Source of the DNA: Nautilia profundicola AmH
GTDB lineage: Bacteria > Campylobacterota > Campylobacteria > Campylobacterales > Nautiliaceae
DNA length: 64,000 nucleotides
Assembly (NCBI RefSeq): GCF_000021725.1
Contig: NC_012115.1
Span: 1,069,408 to 1,133,407 of the forward strand
Direction of reading: 5' to 3'
The position numbers were made by a program, and so were the translations under genes. Below the pieces are notes generated by a model that saw nothing but the letters and a program-made list of their open reading frames with translations, was not told the origin of the DNA and did no database searches. Shown here one piece after another: positions 34,274 through 42,971 of the stretch. The stretch's first letter is position 1; each line of letters starts with the position of its first letter.

Positions 34274-34758
34274 AGCGCTAAAAACTTATCATACAATTTT
34301 TCTTCTTTTAGCAACACTTCTATCATTTCAGCAACCGCACCTTCACCACCGTTTTTCTTCAAAGGAAAGTTTACGAAATCGTAAATATATGGATTGGCAT
34401 CATAAGGCGCAAAAGATTTTTTCACGAGACTAAGCATAGATAAATCATTCATATCGTCTCCAATTACGGCAACTTCCGAATAACTGATACCAAGCTCTTC
34501 TATTATCGAATCTAAAACTTCTTTTTTGTTTCTTACACCCTGTTTTACAAACGTGATGTCAAGTTCTTTAGCGCGTCTATCTACTATATTGGAAACCCTA
34601 CCTGTAATAATTGCGCTTTTTTTACCCAGTGTATTCCAGCTTTTAATCATTAGACCGTCTTTAATATTAAAAGCCTTAATCTCATCCCCACTGTTTGAAT
34701 AATATATCTTTCCATCAGTAAGCGTTCCGTCCACATCAATAACAATAAGCTCTATCAT
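34267..34758 (-). CDS. kdsC: 3-deoxy-D-manno-octulosonate 8-phosphate phosphatase KdsC
   Basis: 163 residues, a cap-less HAD phosphatase. Motif I is VIDVDGTLTDGKIYY, IKDGLMIKSW follows, motif II-III region is IITGRVSNIVDRRAKEL and the last motif is VAVIGDDMNDLSML. It releases phosphate from KDO-8-phosphate; kdsB, the next step but one toward lipid A glycosylation, is at 54.6 kb. The ATG abuts the hisB stop. Confidence 0.95.
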   Translation of the reverse strand: MIELIVIDVDGTLTDGKIYYSNSGDEIKAFNIKDGLMIKSWNTLGKKSAIITGRVSNIVDRRAKELDITFVKQGVRNKKEVLDSIIEELGISYSEVAVIGDDMNDLSMLSLVKKSFAPYDANPYIYDFVNFPLKKNGGEGAVAEMIEVLLKEEKLYDKFLALW

Positions 34759-35328
34759 TTAAATGATCCCTTTAGTTGATGGTATTCCGCTTTCTCTGTA
34801 AGAAAGCGCCCTTCTTAAAGCAACCGCAAAAGATTTAAAAGCACTCTCAACAATATGGTGTTTGTTTGTTCCTCTTTTATAAATAATATGAGCTGCAATT
34901 TTGAAATTGAAAACAAGAGATTTAAAAAACTCCTCTACAAGTTCCATATCAAAATCTTTAATCATACCTTCTCTTGGTAAATCATATACCAGATAAGGCC
35001 TTCCTCCGATATCCAAATCAACTTCTACAGCTGCTTCGTCAAGTATTGCTACAGCATTAGCATATCTTTCAATATTTTGAACAGGATAAACTTCATTAAA
35101 AAGCGCTTCTCCCAATACTATTCCGACATCTTCTACAGTATGGTGATAATCCACATAAATATCACCGTCACAAAAGACTTCCAAATCCATTCCGCTGTGT
35201 TTTGCCAAAGCCTCAAGCATATGATCAAAAAAACCGACACCAGTGGAAATATTAGACTTTCCGCTTCCGTTTATTTCAAGTTTTACCTCTATTTTCGTCT
35301 CTTTAGTTTCTCTTCTTATTTCAGTCAT
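34759..35328 (-). CDS. hisB: Imidazoleglycerol-phosphate dehydratase
   Basis: 189 residues, the monofunctional form without the histidinol phosphatase domain of enterobacteria. Motifs: STGVGFFDHMLEALAKHSGMDLEV, YVDYHHTVEDVGIVLGEA and the C-terminal ANKHHIVES-like TNKHHIVESAFKSFA. It catalyses the sixth step of histidine synthesis with manganese. Presence in an envelope operon is peculiar to this phylum's gene order; it abuts kdsC and rlpA within two bases. Confidence 0.96.
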   Translation of the reverse strand: MTEIRRETKETKIEVKLEINGSGKSNISTGVGFFDHMLEALAKHSGMDLEVFCDGDIYVDYHHTVEDVGIVLGEALFNEVYPVQNIERYANAVAILDEAAVEVDLDIGGRPYLVYDLPREGMIKDFDMELVEEFFKSLVFNFKIAAHIIYKRGTNKHHIVESAFKSFAVALRRALSYRESGIPSTKGII

Positions 35329-35329
35329 A

Positions 35330-36010
35330 TTAATCTCCTACAATAAATCCGTTTAATTTATGAGACAGTTTAAATCTTTTCGCATCTGAATAAGATTTAA
35401 ATCCGACTATGAAAACTTTATAAAAATCTCCTCTTTTTAATACTTTCGTATTATACCCTAAGTCTCTGTATTTTTTAGCGGTAAATTCAGCCCCGCCTTT
35501 TCTTAAAAACGCTCCGATTTGGATCATATATCCGGTCACGTAATTTTTACCTTTGAATCCTATCACGGTTATTTTAACAGGCGCTGTTCCGGTTCTGTCA
35601 AGCCCAATCTGTTTACCGGCCACGTAGCTCAAGTCAATAATTCTTCCTCTAACAAACGGTCCTCTATCATTAATTCTGACAATTACGCTTTTTCCGTTAT
35701 TTAGATTAGTGACTTTTACCATAGTATCCATAGGAAGTGTTTTATGAGCAGCGGTAAAAGCATACATATTGTATATCTCTCCGTTACTTGTGTACTTACC
35801 GTGAAAATTAGGTCCGTACCAGCTCGCAATACCTCTTTGGCTCCAACCAAGAGGAACCGTACTTTTAGGATAATACACACTACCGTTTACGCTATAAGCT
35901 TTTTGTGTACTTTTTTTCACACCCGGAGTTTCATAAACTTCAGTTACATACCTTTGTGTACAACCCGTAAACAATAACAACAAGACAAAAGACAATACTA
36001 CTTTTCTCAT
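35330..36010 (-). CDS. rlpA: Rare lipoprotein A family protein with SPOR domain
   Basis: 226 residues. The signal peptide ends in a lipobox (LLLLFTGC), so it is a lipoprotein. The double-psi beta-barrel contains [36 protein letters not shown] and [18 protein letters not shown] (catalytic Asp region). A C-terminal SPOR repeat ([16 protein letters not shown] and onward) targets denuded glycan at the septum. The family are lytic transglycosylases in some species. It overlaps mltD by four bases. Confidence 0.93.
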   Translation of the reverse strand: MRKVVLSFVLLLLFTGCTQRYVTEVYETPGVKKSTQKAYSVNGSVYYPKSTVPLGWSQRGIASWYGPNFHGKYTSNGEIYNMYAFTAAHKTLPMDTMVKVTNLNNGKSVIVRINDRGPFVRGRIIDLSYVAGKQIGLDRTGTAPVKITVIGFKGKNYVTGYMIQIGAFLRKGGAEFTAKKYRDLGYNTKVLKRGDFYKVFIVGFKSYSDAKRFKLSHKLNGFIVGD

Positions 36011-37347
36011 TTAAGTCCTTGTGGTACTTTTAATATTTGCCCTACTCTTATAGTAGTATTTTTTAATTCGTTTACTTTTATGAGTTTTTTATAGTCTATA
36101 CCGAACTCTCTTGCTATTTTTCTTAGGGAATCGCCTTTTTTAACTTTATATTTTACATAGATACTATTCAGTGGAATAACAAGTTTTTGACCTATACGTA
36201 AAAATCGCCCTATTTTATTAAAATCTTTAATAATTCTTACTTTAGTATCATATTTACTTGCAATTTTACTTAACGTATCACCCTTTTTAACCTTATAGAC
36301 CATAAAGAATCGTTTAGGATGAAATTTCAATTTAAACTCTGCTAATTTTTTATACGGAATATAAATATAATATTTATACGGCGGTGAAAAGGAATAATTT
36401 AAATGCAAATTATATTTTCTTATTTCCCTATACGGAACATTTAAAATTTTACTTACATAATAAAGCGATGTTCCCGGAGGAACTTCAACCGGCTTCAAAT
36501 CAGAAATTACTCCGCTGTTTAAAAGATAAGCGTTTGTATATTGAATAAAATCATCACTGTTAAATAAAAACGACATTGCCAAAATTTTTAATATATACCT
36601 TCTTGTTTCTTTCGGAAGATATTGTCTTGAAAGACCTTTTTGAAACTTCATTAGTTCACTAAGATTAATTGGGATATTGTTTAATTTTTTATAGAGTTTA
36701 TAAAGTTTCCCGAAAGCGTATCTGCCCCTTCTTTGATAATCCCTGACAATTTGTCTGTATTGTTCTATAGTTTTATCTTTTTTACATTTTCTTTTACCCA
36801 TGCTACTACATAATTTATCAATCTTAGCCCTTACGACAGCTTCAACAATTCTCGCCTCACCGGCATTATACGCCATAATCGCCAAATACCATTTTCCAAA
36901 AAACTTATGTAAATAGCTAAGATACTCAACTGCAGCTTCAGTTGATTTTATCGGATCTTTTCTTTCATCTACATATTCATCGATCTTAAGTCCGTATCTT
37001 TTTGCTGTTCTTGGCATAAACTGCCATAAACCTATCGCTTTTTTATGCGATTTGGCCGATGTCGTTAAGTAACTCTCGGCCATAGCCACTGAAATCAGCT
37101 CTTTTGGAACGTCGCTTTTTAAAATAGACTGTTTAATAAGCGGCAAATAATCGTATCCGTTTTCTAATACATTTAAAAAATACTCTTTTTTCTTTTTCGA
37201 GTATATTTTATATAGTTTTTGTAAACCTCTATTTTCAATAAAACCTTCATTAATATTAAGTGCGTTCAATACTTCTAAATTTTTATTGTTTAAAATATCG
37301 GCAAACAAAAACATTATTGATAAAAATAATAAAAGTATCTTTTTCAT
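36007..37347 (-). CDS. mltD: Membrane-bound lytic murein transglycosylase D with two LysM domains
   Basis: 446 residues with signal peptide ([16 protein letters not shown]). The SLT domain includes [37 protein letters not shown] (catalytic Glu) and [15 protein letters not shown]. Two LysM repeats close the protein (about 347-390, [17 protein letters not shown], and about 400-443, [18 protein letters not shown]). It cleaves peptidoglycan glycan strands. It lies between tatD and rlpA with four-base overlaps on both sides. Confidence 0.95.
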   Translation of the reverse strand: MKKILLLFLSIMFLFADILNNKNLEVLNALNINEGFIENRGLQKLYKIYSKKKKEYFLNVLENGYDYLPLIKQSILKSDVPKELISVAMAESYLTTSAKSHKKAIGLWQFMPRTAKRYGLKIDEYVDERKDPIKSTEAAVEYLSYLHKFFGKWYLAIMAYNAGEARIVEAVVRAKIDKLCSSMGKRKCKKDKTIEQYRQIVRDYQRRGRYAFGKLYKLYKKLNNIPINLSELMKFQKGLSRQYLPKETRRYILKILAMSFLFNSDDFIQYTNAYLLNSGVISDLKPVEVPPGTSLYYVSKILNVPYREIRKYNLHLNYSFSPPYKYYIYIPYKKLAEFKLKFHPKRFFMVYKVKKGDTLSKIASKYDTKVRIIKDFNKIGRFLRIGQKLVIPLNSIYVKYKVKKGDSLRKIAREFGIDYKKLIKVNELKNTTIRVGQILKVPQGLK

Positions 37348-38093
37348 ATGTTAAATAATTCCTTTGCGTTTTTTGTCGTAATTTCTTCCACTTCTTTAGG
37401 ATCCATATTCCAAAGTTCGGCTATTTTGTCTCTTACGTATATCGTATACATTGGTTCGTTTCTTTTTCCTCTGAAAGGATGCGGCGTAAGATACGGTGCA
37501 TCGGTTTCTATAACAACTCTGTTTTTCGGAATCTTAGGAAATACATTTATAAGCTTTTTAGCGTTTTTAAATGTAATAACCCCGCCTATTCCGTAATAAA
37601 ACCTGTCTTTTAGTTTCAAAAGCTGCTCTGCCGCATTATAACAATGAAGTACACCGTTGATTTCCGGATGTTCTTCAAGGACTTTCAGACTGTCTTCCGT
37701 TGCTTCTCTTATATGTACTATTATAGGTTTATTATACTCTTTTGCAAGTTCTATTTGTCTGTGAAACATCTCTATTTGTTTTTGACGTTTCTCCTCTTCT
37801 TTTACCCAGTGATAATCAAGACCTATTTCACCTACCGCCACACATTTTGGATGGTTTATAAAACATGTAATCAGTTTTTCGTCATATTTATCTATATCCA
37901 CCGGATGGAATCCTACCGCAAAATAAACTTCGTCGTACTTATCCGCCAGCTCTATCGCCCTTGGTAAATCAGCTGGATCCGCAGCCGGAATAATAAATTT
38001 TCCAACACCGTGCTCTTTTGCTCTTTTTATGACATCATCGACATCATCGATAAATTTTTGATTATCTAAATGTGTATGAGTATCTATTATCAT
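37344..38093 (-). CDS. tatD: TatD family metal-dependent hydrolase
   Basis: 249 residues. N-terminal metal site IDTHTHLDNQKF, central VGEIGLDYHW, IIVHIREATED and C-terminal IETDAPYLTPHPFRGKRNEP are the TatD signatures. Family members are 3'-5' exonucleases or deoxyribonucleases. It is the first gene of the leftward envelope operon, and the 106-base gap to the malic enzyme gene holds the divergent promoter region. Confidence 0.94.
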   Translation of the reverse strand: MIIDTHTHLDNQKFIDDVDDVIKRAKEHGVGKFIIPAADPADLPRAIELADKYDEVYFAVGFHPVDIDKYDEKLITCFINHPKCVAVGEIGLDYHWVKEEEKRQKQIEMFHRQIELAKEYNKPIIVHIREATEDSLKVLEEHPEINGVLHCYNAAEQLLKLKDRFYYGIGGVITFKNAKKLINVFPKIPKNRVVIETDAPYLTPHPFRGKRNEPMYTIYVRDKIAELWNMDPKEVEEITTKNAKELFNI

Positions 38094-38166
38094 TCATTTC
38101 CTTTACGATTTGTAACACTTTACAGTTTAAAAAATATAAAAATTGTAAATATTTGTAACTTTTGAA

Positions 38167-38172
38167 TATAAT
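38167..38172 (+). promoter_or_regulatory. -10 element of the malic enzyme gene
   Basis: TATAAT 27 bases before the start codon, with a good Shine-Dalgarno (AAAGGAG) in the leader. Confidence 0.55.
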
Positions 38173-38199
38173 TGTAACAAAAATATAAAAGGAGACGAA

Positions 38200-39513
38200 A
38201 TGTCAAAACCAATGTTTACAAAAGAAGAGGCGTTAGAATATCACGCTAAACCTGTCCCTGGTAAAATTGCAATTGAAGTAACAAAACCAGTAAGAGACAG
38301 TAGAGACCTTTCAATTGCTTACTCTCCAGGTGTTGCAGTTCCTTGTCTTGAAATCGACAAAGACGAAAACCTTGCATATGAATATACAAACAAAGCAAAT
38401 CTTGTAGCTGTTGTATCTGATTCAACTGCAGTACTTGGACTTGGAACTCTTAAACCTGTTGCAGGTAAGCCTGTTATGGAAGGAAAAGCGGTATTATTCA
38501 AAAAATTCGCATTTATCGATTCATATGACATTATGTTAAAAGAAAGAGATCCTGAAAAAATCGTTGAAATCGTAGAAGCAATTTCTCCGACATTCGGTGG
38601 AATCAACCTTGAAGATATTAAAGCTCCTAAATGTTTCGATATTGAAAAAGACGCTCAGGCAAGATGTGACATTCCTGTATTCCACGACGACCAACACGGT
38701 ACTGCGATTATTTCATCTGCGGCAATTATCAACTGGTGCAAACTTGAAGGTAAAAAACTTGAAGACTTAAGAGTTGTTGTAATCGGTGCGGGTGCTGCAG
38801 GTCTTGCTGCTGCTGAAATGTACAAAGCTCTTGGAATTAAAAATATGGTACTAACTGACAGTAGAGGTCCTGTTACTACAAAAAGAGACGACTTAAACAA
38901 ATATAAACAACCATGGGCTATCGATGAAGATCTTGAAACTTTAGCTGACGCACTAAAAGGTGCCGATGTTGTAGTTGGTAACTCAGTAGCTGATTGTATC
39001 ACTCAGGAAATGGTTAAAACTCTTGCTCCAAACGCATTACTTTTAACTCTTGCAAACCCGGATCCGGAAATCAAACCAGAACTTGCTCTTGAAGTAAGAC
39101 CAGATCTTTACATCGGTACAGGTAGAAGTGATTACCCTAACCAAGTTAACAACGTTTTAGGATTCCCGTTCATCTTTAGAGGTGCGCTTGATACTCACGC
39201 AAAAGCTGTAAATATGGAAATGAAAATCGCAGCTGCAAAAGCACTTGCTGACCTTGCTGAAAAACCGGTTCCTCAATACGTAAAAGACGCTTACAACGGA
39301 GCGGATCTAAAATTCGGTAAAGACTACATCCTTCCAAAACCGTTCGACAGAAGAGTTTTCGTAGACGAATCTGTTGCAGTTGCAAGAGCTGCACTTGAGA
39401 GCGGTGTTGCAAGAATCAAAGTTGACAACATCGACAAATGGGTAGAAGGATACAAACAACACCTTATCAACATGCTTAAAGAAAAAGAAGGAATCGATTA
39501 CGAAGCTAAATAA
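38200..39513 (+). CDS. maeB: Malic enzyme (NAD(P)-dependent malate dehydrogenase, decarboxylating)
   Basis: 437 residues, the short form without a phosphotransacetylase domain. Motifs: [18 protein letters not shown] (tyrosine site), [44 protein letters not shown] and Rossmann [17 protein letters not shown]. It interconverts malate and pyruvate with CO2, linking the TCA intermediates to pyruvate. Codon use is unusually CTT/GTT-rich with many preferred codons, suggesting high expression. It is monocistronic. Confidence 0.93.
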   Translation: MSKPMFTKEEALEYHAKPVPGKIAIEVTKPVRDSRDLSIAYSPGVAVPCLEIDKDENLAYEYTNKANLVAVVSDSTAVLGLGTLKPVAGKPVMEGKAVLFKKFAFIDSYDIMLKERDPEKIVEIVEAISPTFGGINLEDIKAPKCFDIEKDAQARCDIPVFHDDQHGTAIISSAAIINWCKLEGKKLEDLRVVVIGAGAAGLAAAEMYKALGIKNMVLTDSRGPVTTKRDDLNKYKQPWAIDEDLETLADALKGADVVVGNSVADCITQEMVKTLAPNALLLTLANPDPEIKPELALEVRPDLYIGTGRSDYPNQVNNVLGFPFIFRGALDTHAKAVNMEMKIAAAKALADLAEKPVPQYVKDAYNGADLKFGKDYILPKPFDRRVFVDESVAVARAALESGVARIKVDNIDKWVEGYKQHLINMLKEKEGIDYEAK

Positions 39514-39559
39514 TCCTTTTTCCTCTTTTTCAACTTTTTCATTTTTCACCTTAAACATA

Positions 39560-39570
39560 GTGACAGACAC
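39560..39570. repeat. Dispersed GTGACAGACAC motif, copy 2
   Basis: GTGACAGACACTAATAAT in the malic enzyme-mogA gap. It shares the trailing ACTAAT(A) with the copy at 57301. Confidence 0.6.
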
Positions 39571-39809
39571 TAATAATGCTCAAATACACTTTTATTTTGC
39601 TTTTTCCTGCCAATTGCGATAACAAACTGTCATTAAAAATTTGATAAACGGTTATAATTTATTCATTATTTAATCATTGGTATTGGCTTTATACAAAAGT
39701 TTTAATATTGACACTTGGGGTCTGTTTATATATTGTTTATTCTTTTTGTTTTCATTGTTTTTACAATGCGTTGTTAAAAACAAAATTTTAATATTTTTTT
39801 TGTTATTGG

Positions 39810-39815
39810 TATAAT
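39810..39815 (+). promoter_or_regulatory. -10 element of mogA
   Basis: TTGGTATAATTAGC, a TATAAT with upstream T-rich sequence, 18 bases before the mogA start codon. Confidence 0.5.
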
Positions 39816-39832
39816 TAGCAAAAAGGGAATAT

Positions 39833-40348
39833 ATGGTCAAAATAGCTGTAGTTACAATGAGCGACAGAGCAAGTGCCGGAATATATGAAGACAAAAGCGG
39901 CAAAGAAATAGAAAAATTCTTAAATGAAAATATTACAAATAAATTCGAAATTGTTTACAAACTGATACCTGATGATTATGACACAATCGTAAACACTTTA
40001 AAAGAAATGGTTGATCAAAACTGCTCTTTAATACTTACAACGGGCGGAACAGGCCCCGCACCAAGAGACGTAACGCCTGAAGCCACAAAAGAAGTGATTG
40101 AAAAAGAGCTTCCGGGATTCGGAGAGCTTATGAGAATGCACTCGTTAAAATACGTTCCGACTTCAATACTCGCAAGAGGAACGGCGGGAGTTGTTAAAAA
40201 CAGTTTTATTTTAAACCTCCCGGGCTCACCTAAAGCCATAAAAGAAAATCTTGAAGCGGTCTGGGCTGCTATTCCATACGCAATAGATTTAATCGGCGGA
40301 GCATTTATTGAAAGCCCAAGCGCATTCAGGCCTAAGAAGAAAAAATGA
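39833..40348 (+). CDS. mog: Molybdopterin adenylyltransferase
   Basis: 171 residues. VKIAVVTMSDRASAGIYEDKSG opens the fold, and LILTTGGTGPAPRDVTPEATKEV is the MogA/MoaB substrate-binding signature. FILNLPGSPKAIKENL follows near the end. It adenylylates molybdopterin before metal insertion, which fits use of molybdo- or tungstoenzymes such as nitrate reductase or formate dehydrogenase. The stop overlaps the next start by four bases. Confidence 0.93.
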   Translation: MVKIAVVTMSDRASAGIYEDKSGKEIEKFLNENITNKFEIVYKLIPDDYDTIVNTLKEMVDQNCSLILTTGGTGPAPRDVTPEATKEVIEKELPGFGELMRMHSLKYVPTSILARGTAGVVKNSFILNLPGSPKAIKENLEAVWAAIPYAIDLIGGAFIESPSAFRPKKKK

Positions 40349-41139
40349 AAAACCCGTTTCAAAATCTGAAATTTGATAAAAACGCCTTAATTCTATCGTT
40401 GTTTGCCATTATTGTAGTGATAAGCGTCCCGTTATACGACAAAATAACAAACAAATACTTAAACGAATCACTCAAACAAGCGGCAATAACATATGCGGTA
40501 ACAAGAAGTATAAACGCAGCAGTTTCCGTCATACAGGAGAGTTCTTTAACAATAGGTGTCGGAGTTGAAGGAAACCTTGCATTAGGTCAGGCGCTTGATC
40601 CTATAAATGATGCGACTGAGAGATTTTCAGACCTTTTAACTTTTTCTTTATGGTCGCTCGGAAGCGAAAAAATCATATATGAACTTTCAAAACTGCCTGC
40701 ATTCACGATAATCATAATAGTTTTGGCTCTTATTAATATTTTTTATAATTCAAAACTATTAAAAAACATTCTTTTGATTTTAATCGTTTTAAGAATATTT
40801 ATGCCCTTTAGCGCAGCTGTTTCATACTATTTCAACAAATACTATTTCGCACCGAATATAAACGCCTCAGTTCAAAAATTAAAACCTTACACAAAGCAGA
40901 TAGAAAAACCTCAAATTAAAGAAGAAAGTTTCTGGAGTAAATTTTCAAATACGATTGAAAGTACTAAAAATTCTTTGGCTCAGATTCAAGAAGACGCTAA
41001 ATATTATATTTCTCACGCAGCTGATATTATCAACGCTTTGATTTCTTTAGCTTCATTATATCTTGCGCAGTTTTTGTTAAATGTAATTTTATTACCGCTG
41101 TTTTTAATATATTTAATCAAAAATTTTAAATTAGAGTAG
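40345..41139 (+). CDS. Multi-pass membrane protein, unknown
   Basis: 264 residues. A first membrane helix lies near 15-33 (LILSLFAIIVVISVPLYD), a pair near 118-160 and another near 225-255. An amphipathic region containing FWSKFSNTIESTKNSLAQIQEDAKYY lies between. It is co-translated with mog (four-base overlap), but no molybdate-transport motif is visible. I do not recognise a family. It converges on the coiled-coil gene with a nine-base overlap. Confidence 0.65.
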   Translation: MKNPFQNLKFDKNALILSLFAIIVVISVPLYDKITNKYLNESLKQAAITYAVTRSINAAVSVIQESSLTIGVGVEGNLALGQALDPINDATERFSDLLTFSLWSLGSEKIIYELSKLPAFTIIIIVLALINIFYNSKLLKNILLILIVLRIFMPFSAAVSYYFNKYYFAPNINASVQKLKPYTKQIEKPQIKEESFWSKFSNTIESTKNSLAQIQEDAKYYISHAADIINALISLASLYLAQFLLNVILLPLFLIYLIKNFKLE

Positions 41140-41463
41140 AGCTTCGATTTTGTTTTCAAGCTCTCTGATTTTTCTTTTAAGCTGCTCGTTTTCGGTTCTC
41201 ATTTGAGCATTTCTGCTTTTTACTGATTTAAGATCGTTTTTAAGCTTTGTAACTTCATCATCCAAAAGCTCTAAGTTACCTAAAGATCTTTGAAGCTGTA
41301 TTTGGTATTTTTTAATTAATATTTCAGCATCAAGCAAATTACTTTTAAGCTGTTTTCTTCTCTCTTCGGCTTTTTCCCATAAATGTTTATAATAAAACAT
41401 CCTAAAAGTCAAAAAAAGAATAACAACGATAACCGTTGTTAAAAAAATCCAGTTAAATATCAA
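41131..41463 (-). CDS. Membrane-anchored coiled-coil protein, unknown
   Basis: 110 residues. An N-terminal membrane helix (IFLTTVIVVILFLTFRMFYY) is followed by a nearly continuous coiled coil to the C terminus (LLDDEVTKLKNDLKSVKSR, then TENEQLKRKIRELENKIEALL). The shape recalls small division or envelope scaffold proteins, but no family is recognised. Its start overlaps the end of rpiB by 11 bases. Confidence 0.7.
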   Translation of the reverse strand: MIFNWIFLTTVIVVILFLTFRMFYYKHLWEKAEERRKQLKSNLLDAEILIKKYQIQLQRSLGNLELLDDEVTKLKNDLKSVKSRNAQMRTENEQLKRKIRELENKIEALL

Positions 41464-41881
41464 TTTTTTCTACCCTTCTTTGGTGTCTTCCGCCTTCAAA
41501 CTCCGTATCAAGCCATGCGTCAAGTATTGATTCAACCACTCCAAGACCCACTATTCTCGCACCGAAACATAAAATATTCGCATTATTGTGCAGTCTTGCC
41601 ATTTTTGCCGTATAGTGATCATGACAAAGAGCTGCACGGATACCTTTATGCTTATTAGCAGCAAGACTCATTCCAATTCCGCTACCGCAAATCAATATTC
41701 CCATTGTTCCAGGGTTTGCCAATACTGCTTCAGCTACTTTATGAGCATAATCGGGATAATCGACACTGTCCGTAGAATAAGTCCCCAAATCTTCTACTTC
41801 TATTCCCTTTTTTTGTAAATACTCTATTACGAAAGGTTTTATTTCATAACCAGCGTGATCGGTTCCGATAAAATACTTCAT
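41453..41881 (-). CDS. rpiB: Ribose-5-phosphate isomerase B
   Basis: 142 residues, full length. IGTDHAGYEIKPFVIEYL, VDYPDYAHKVAEAV, GILICGSGIGMSLAANKHKGIRAALCHD (catalytic cysteine) and ARLHNNANILCFGARIVG match RpiB. It interconverts ribose-5-phosphate and ribulose-5-phosphate. It is divergent from pdxJ across a 49-base gap. Confidence 0.95.
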   Translation of the reverse strand: MKYFIGTDHAGYEIKPFVIEYLQKKGIEVEDLGTYSTDSVDYPDYAHKVAEAVLANPGTMGILICGSGIGMSLAANKHKGIRAALCHDHYTAKMARLHNNANILCFGARIVGLGVVESILDAWLDTEFEGGRHQRRVEKIDI

Positions 41882-41930
41882 TTATTTCCTTTTTGATAAA
41901 ATTATAACAAATTTTAAAAAAGGATATTTT

Positions 41931-42710
41931 ATGAAACTCGGAGTAAACATAGATCATATTGCTACAATCAGAAACGCAAGACAGATTAACGAGCCCGATC
42001 CTTTAATGGCACTTCAGATTTTAAAAGAGGCCGGAGCAGACCAGGTCACAATACATCTTAGGGAAGACAGACGCCACATTACAGACTTTGACGCTGGGAG
42101 AATCTGTCAAAACAGTTTCCTTCCCGTAAATATGGAATGCTCAATAAATCCCGAAATCATTGATATAATCTGTAGCCTAAAACCGCATCGTGCCACTCTT
42201 GTTCCGGAAAAAAGAGAAGAAGTAACAACCGAAGGAGGACTTGATATTATCAAGTTCGAAAAAGAAATAAAAAACGCAATTGAAAAACTACACAATAACG
42301 ATATTGAAGTTTCTCTTTTTATCGATCCCGATTTTGAACAGATAACCAAATCTGCCGAAGTCGGTGCCGAAATGATAGAGCTCCATACAGGAAAATACGC
42401 AAATTTACATTTAGCACTCAATACAAATATAAACAGCACTCCATTTAAAGTTTTTGAAAACATGGACAGAAAAACACTGAAAAAAGAGCTTGAACTTGAA
42501 CTAAAACTGCTTAAAGACGCAACAATACTCGGAAACGAACTCGGGCTTGAAGTAGCAGCAGGTCATGGGCTTAATTACCAAAACGTAAAACCGGTAGCCG
42601 ATATAGAAGGCATAGTAGAGCTTAACATCGGGCACAGTATCATTGCAAATTCCGTATTTTTAGGACTTAAACAGGCGATTATTCAAATGAGAGAACTGAT
42701 TAATGGATAG
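41931..42710 (+). CDS. pdxJ: Pyridoxine 5'-phosphate synthase
   Basis: 259 residues. LGVNIDHIATIRNARQINEPDPLMAL, QVTIHLREDRRHITD, CQNSFLPVNMECSINPEI and the C-terminal GHGLNYQNV and ELNIGHSIIANSVFLGL are PdxJ signatures. It builds pyridoxine phosphate in the deoxyxylulose-independent condensation step that uses the product of PdxA, encoded at 55.4 kb. The first codons follow AAAAAAGG. Confidence 0.95.
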   Translation: MKLGVNIDHIATIRNARQINEPDPLMALQILKEAGADQVTIHLREDRRHITDFDAGRICQNSFLPVNMECSINPEIIDIICSLKPHRATLVPEKREEVTTEGGLDIIKFEKEIKNAIEKLHNNDIEVSLFIDPDFEQITKSAEVGAEMIELHTGKYANLHLALNTNINSTPFKVFENMDRKTLKKELELELKLLKDATILGNELGLEVAAGHGLNYQNVKPVADIEGIVELNIGHSIIANSVFLGLKQAIIQMRELING

Positions 42711-42804
42711 TATTGAAATCAGCGCAATACAAATTGTACTGTTTCTATTTTTTTCATCTCTTTTCGATCCTCTGATAAGACAAAAAATTGGAGAATGGTT
42801 TTAG
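42703..42804 (+). CDS. Possible 33-residue hydrophobic peptide after pdxJ
   Basis: A 33-codon frame starts at the ATG at 42703, overlapping the pdxJ stop. It begins MDSIEISAIQIVLFLFFSSL and ends in a polar tail (RQKIGEWF). The overlap and one hydrophobic helix are suggestive of coupled translation, but no homologue is known to me and the frame is short. Confidence 0.3.
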   Translation: MDSIEISAIQIVLFLFFSSLFDPLIRQKIGEWF

Positions 42805-42851
42805 CAAATATTCAAATCACCCTAACTTTTTCCTCAGCTTTTTAAATTTCA

Positions 42852-42884
42852 ACTGTTCGTAAATCCCGAACAGTAGGTTTTTTT
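42852..42884 (+). terminator. Rho-independent terminator after pdxJ
   Basis: ACTGTTCG (42852-42859) pairs perfectly with CGAACAGT (42867-42874) around a seven-base loop, followed after AGG by a run of seven T (42878-42884). Confidence 0.75.
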
Positions 42885-42971
42885 CAGAATTTTATTAAGA
42901 ATTTTTTTGGTAAGTTTTTATGCTCTTCAAGTAGCTCAGAAGGTTTTTGAAGATAGAGGTAGGAAAAGAGG

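Larger units (their letters stand above)
39514..39832. other. 319-base gap between malic enzyme and mogA
   Basis: Contains a pyrimidine-rich CTTTTTC tract after the malic enzyme stop, one GTGACAGACAC copy (39560-39570) and a promoter-like TATAAT at 39810-39815 for mogA. No stable terminator hairpin and no convincing short gene were seen. Confidence 0.6.
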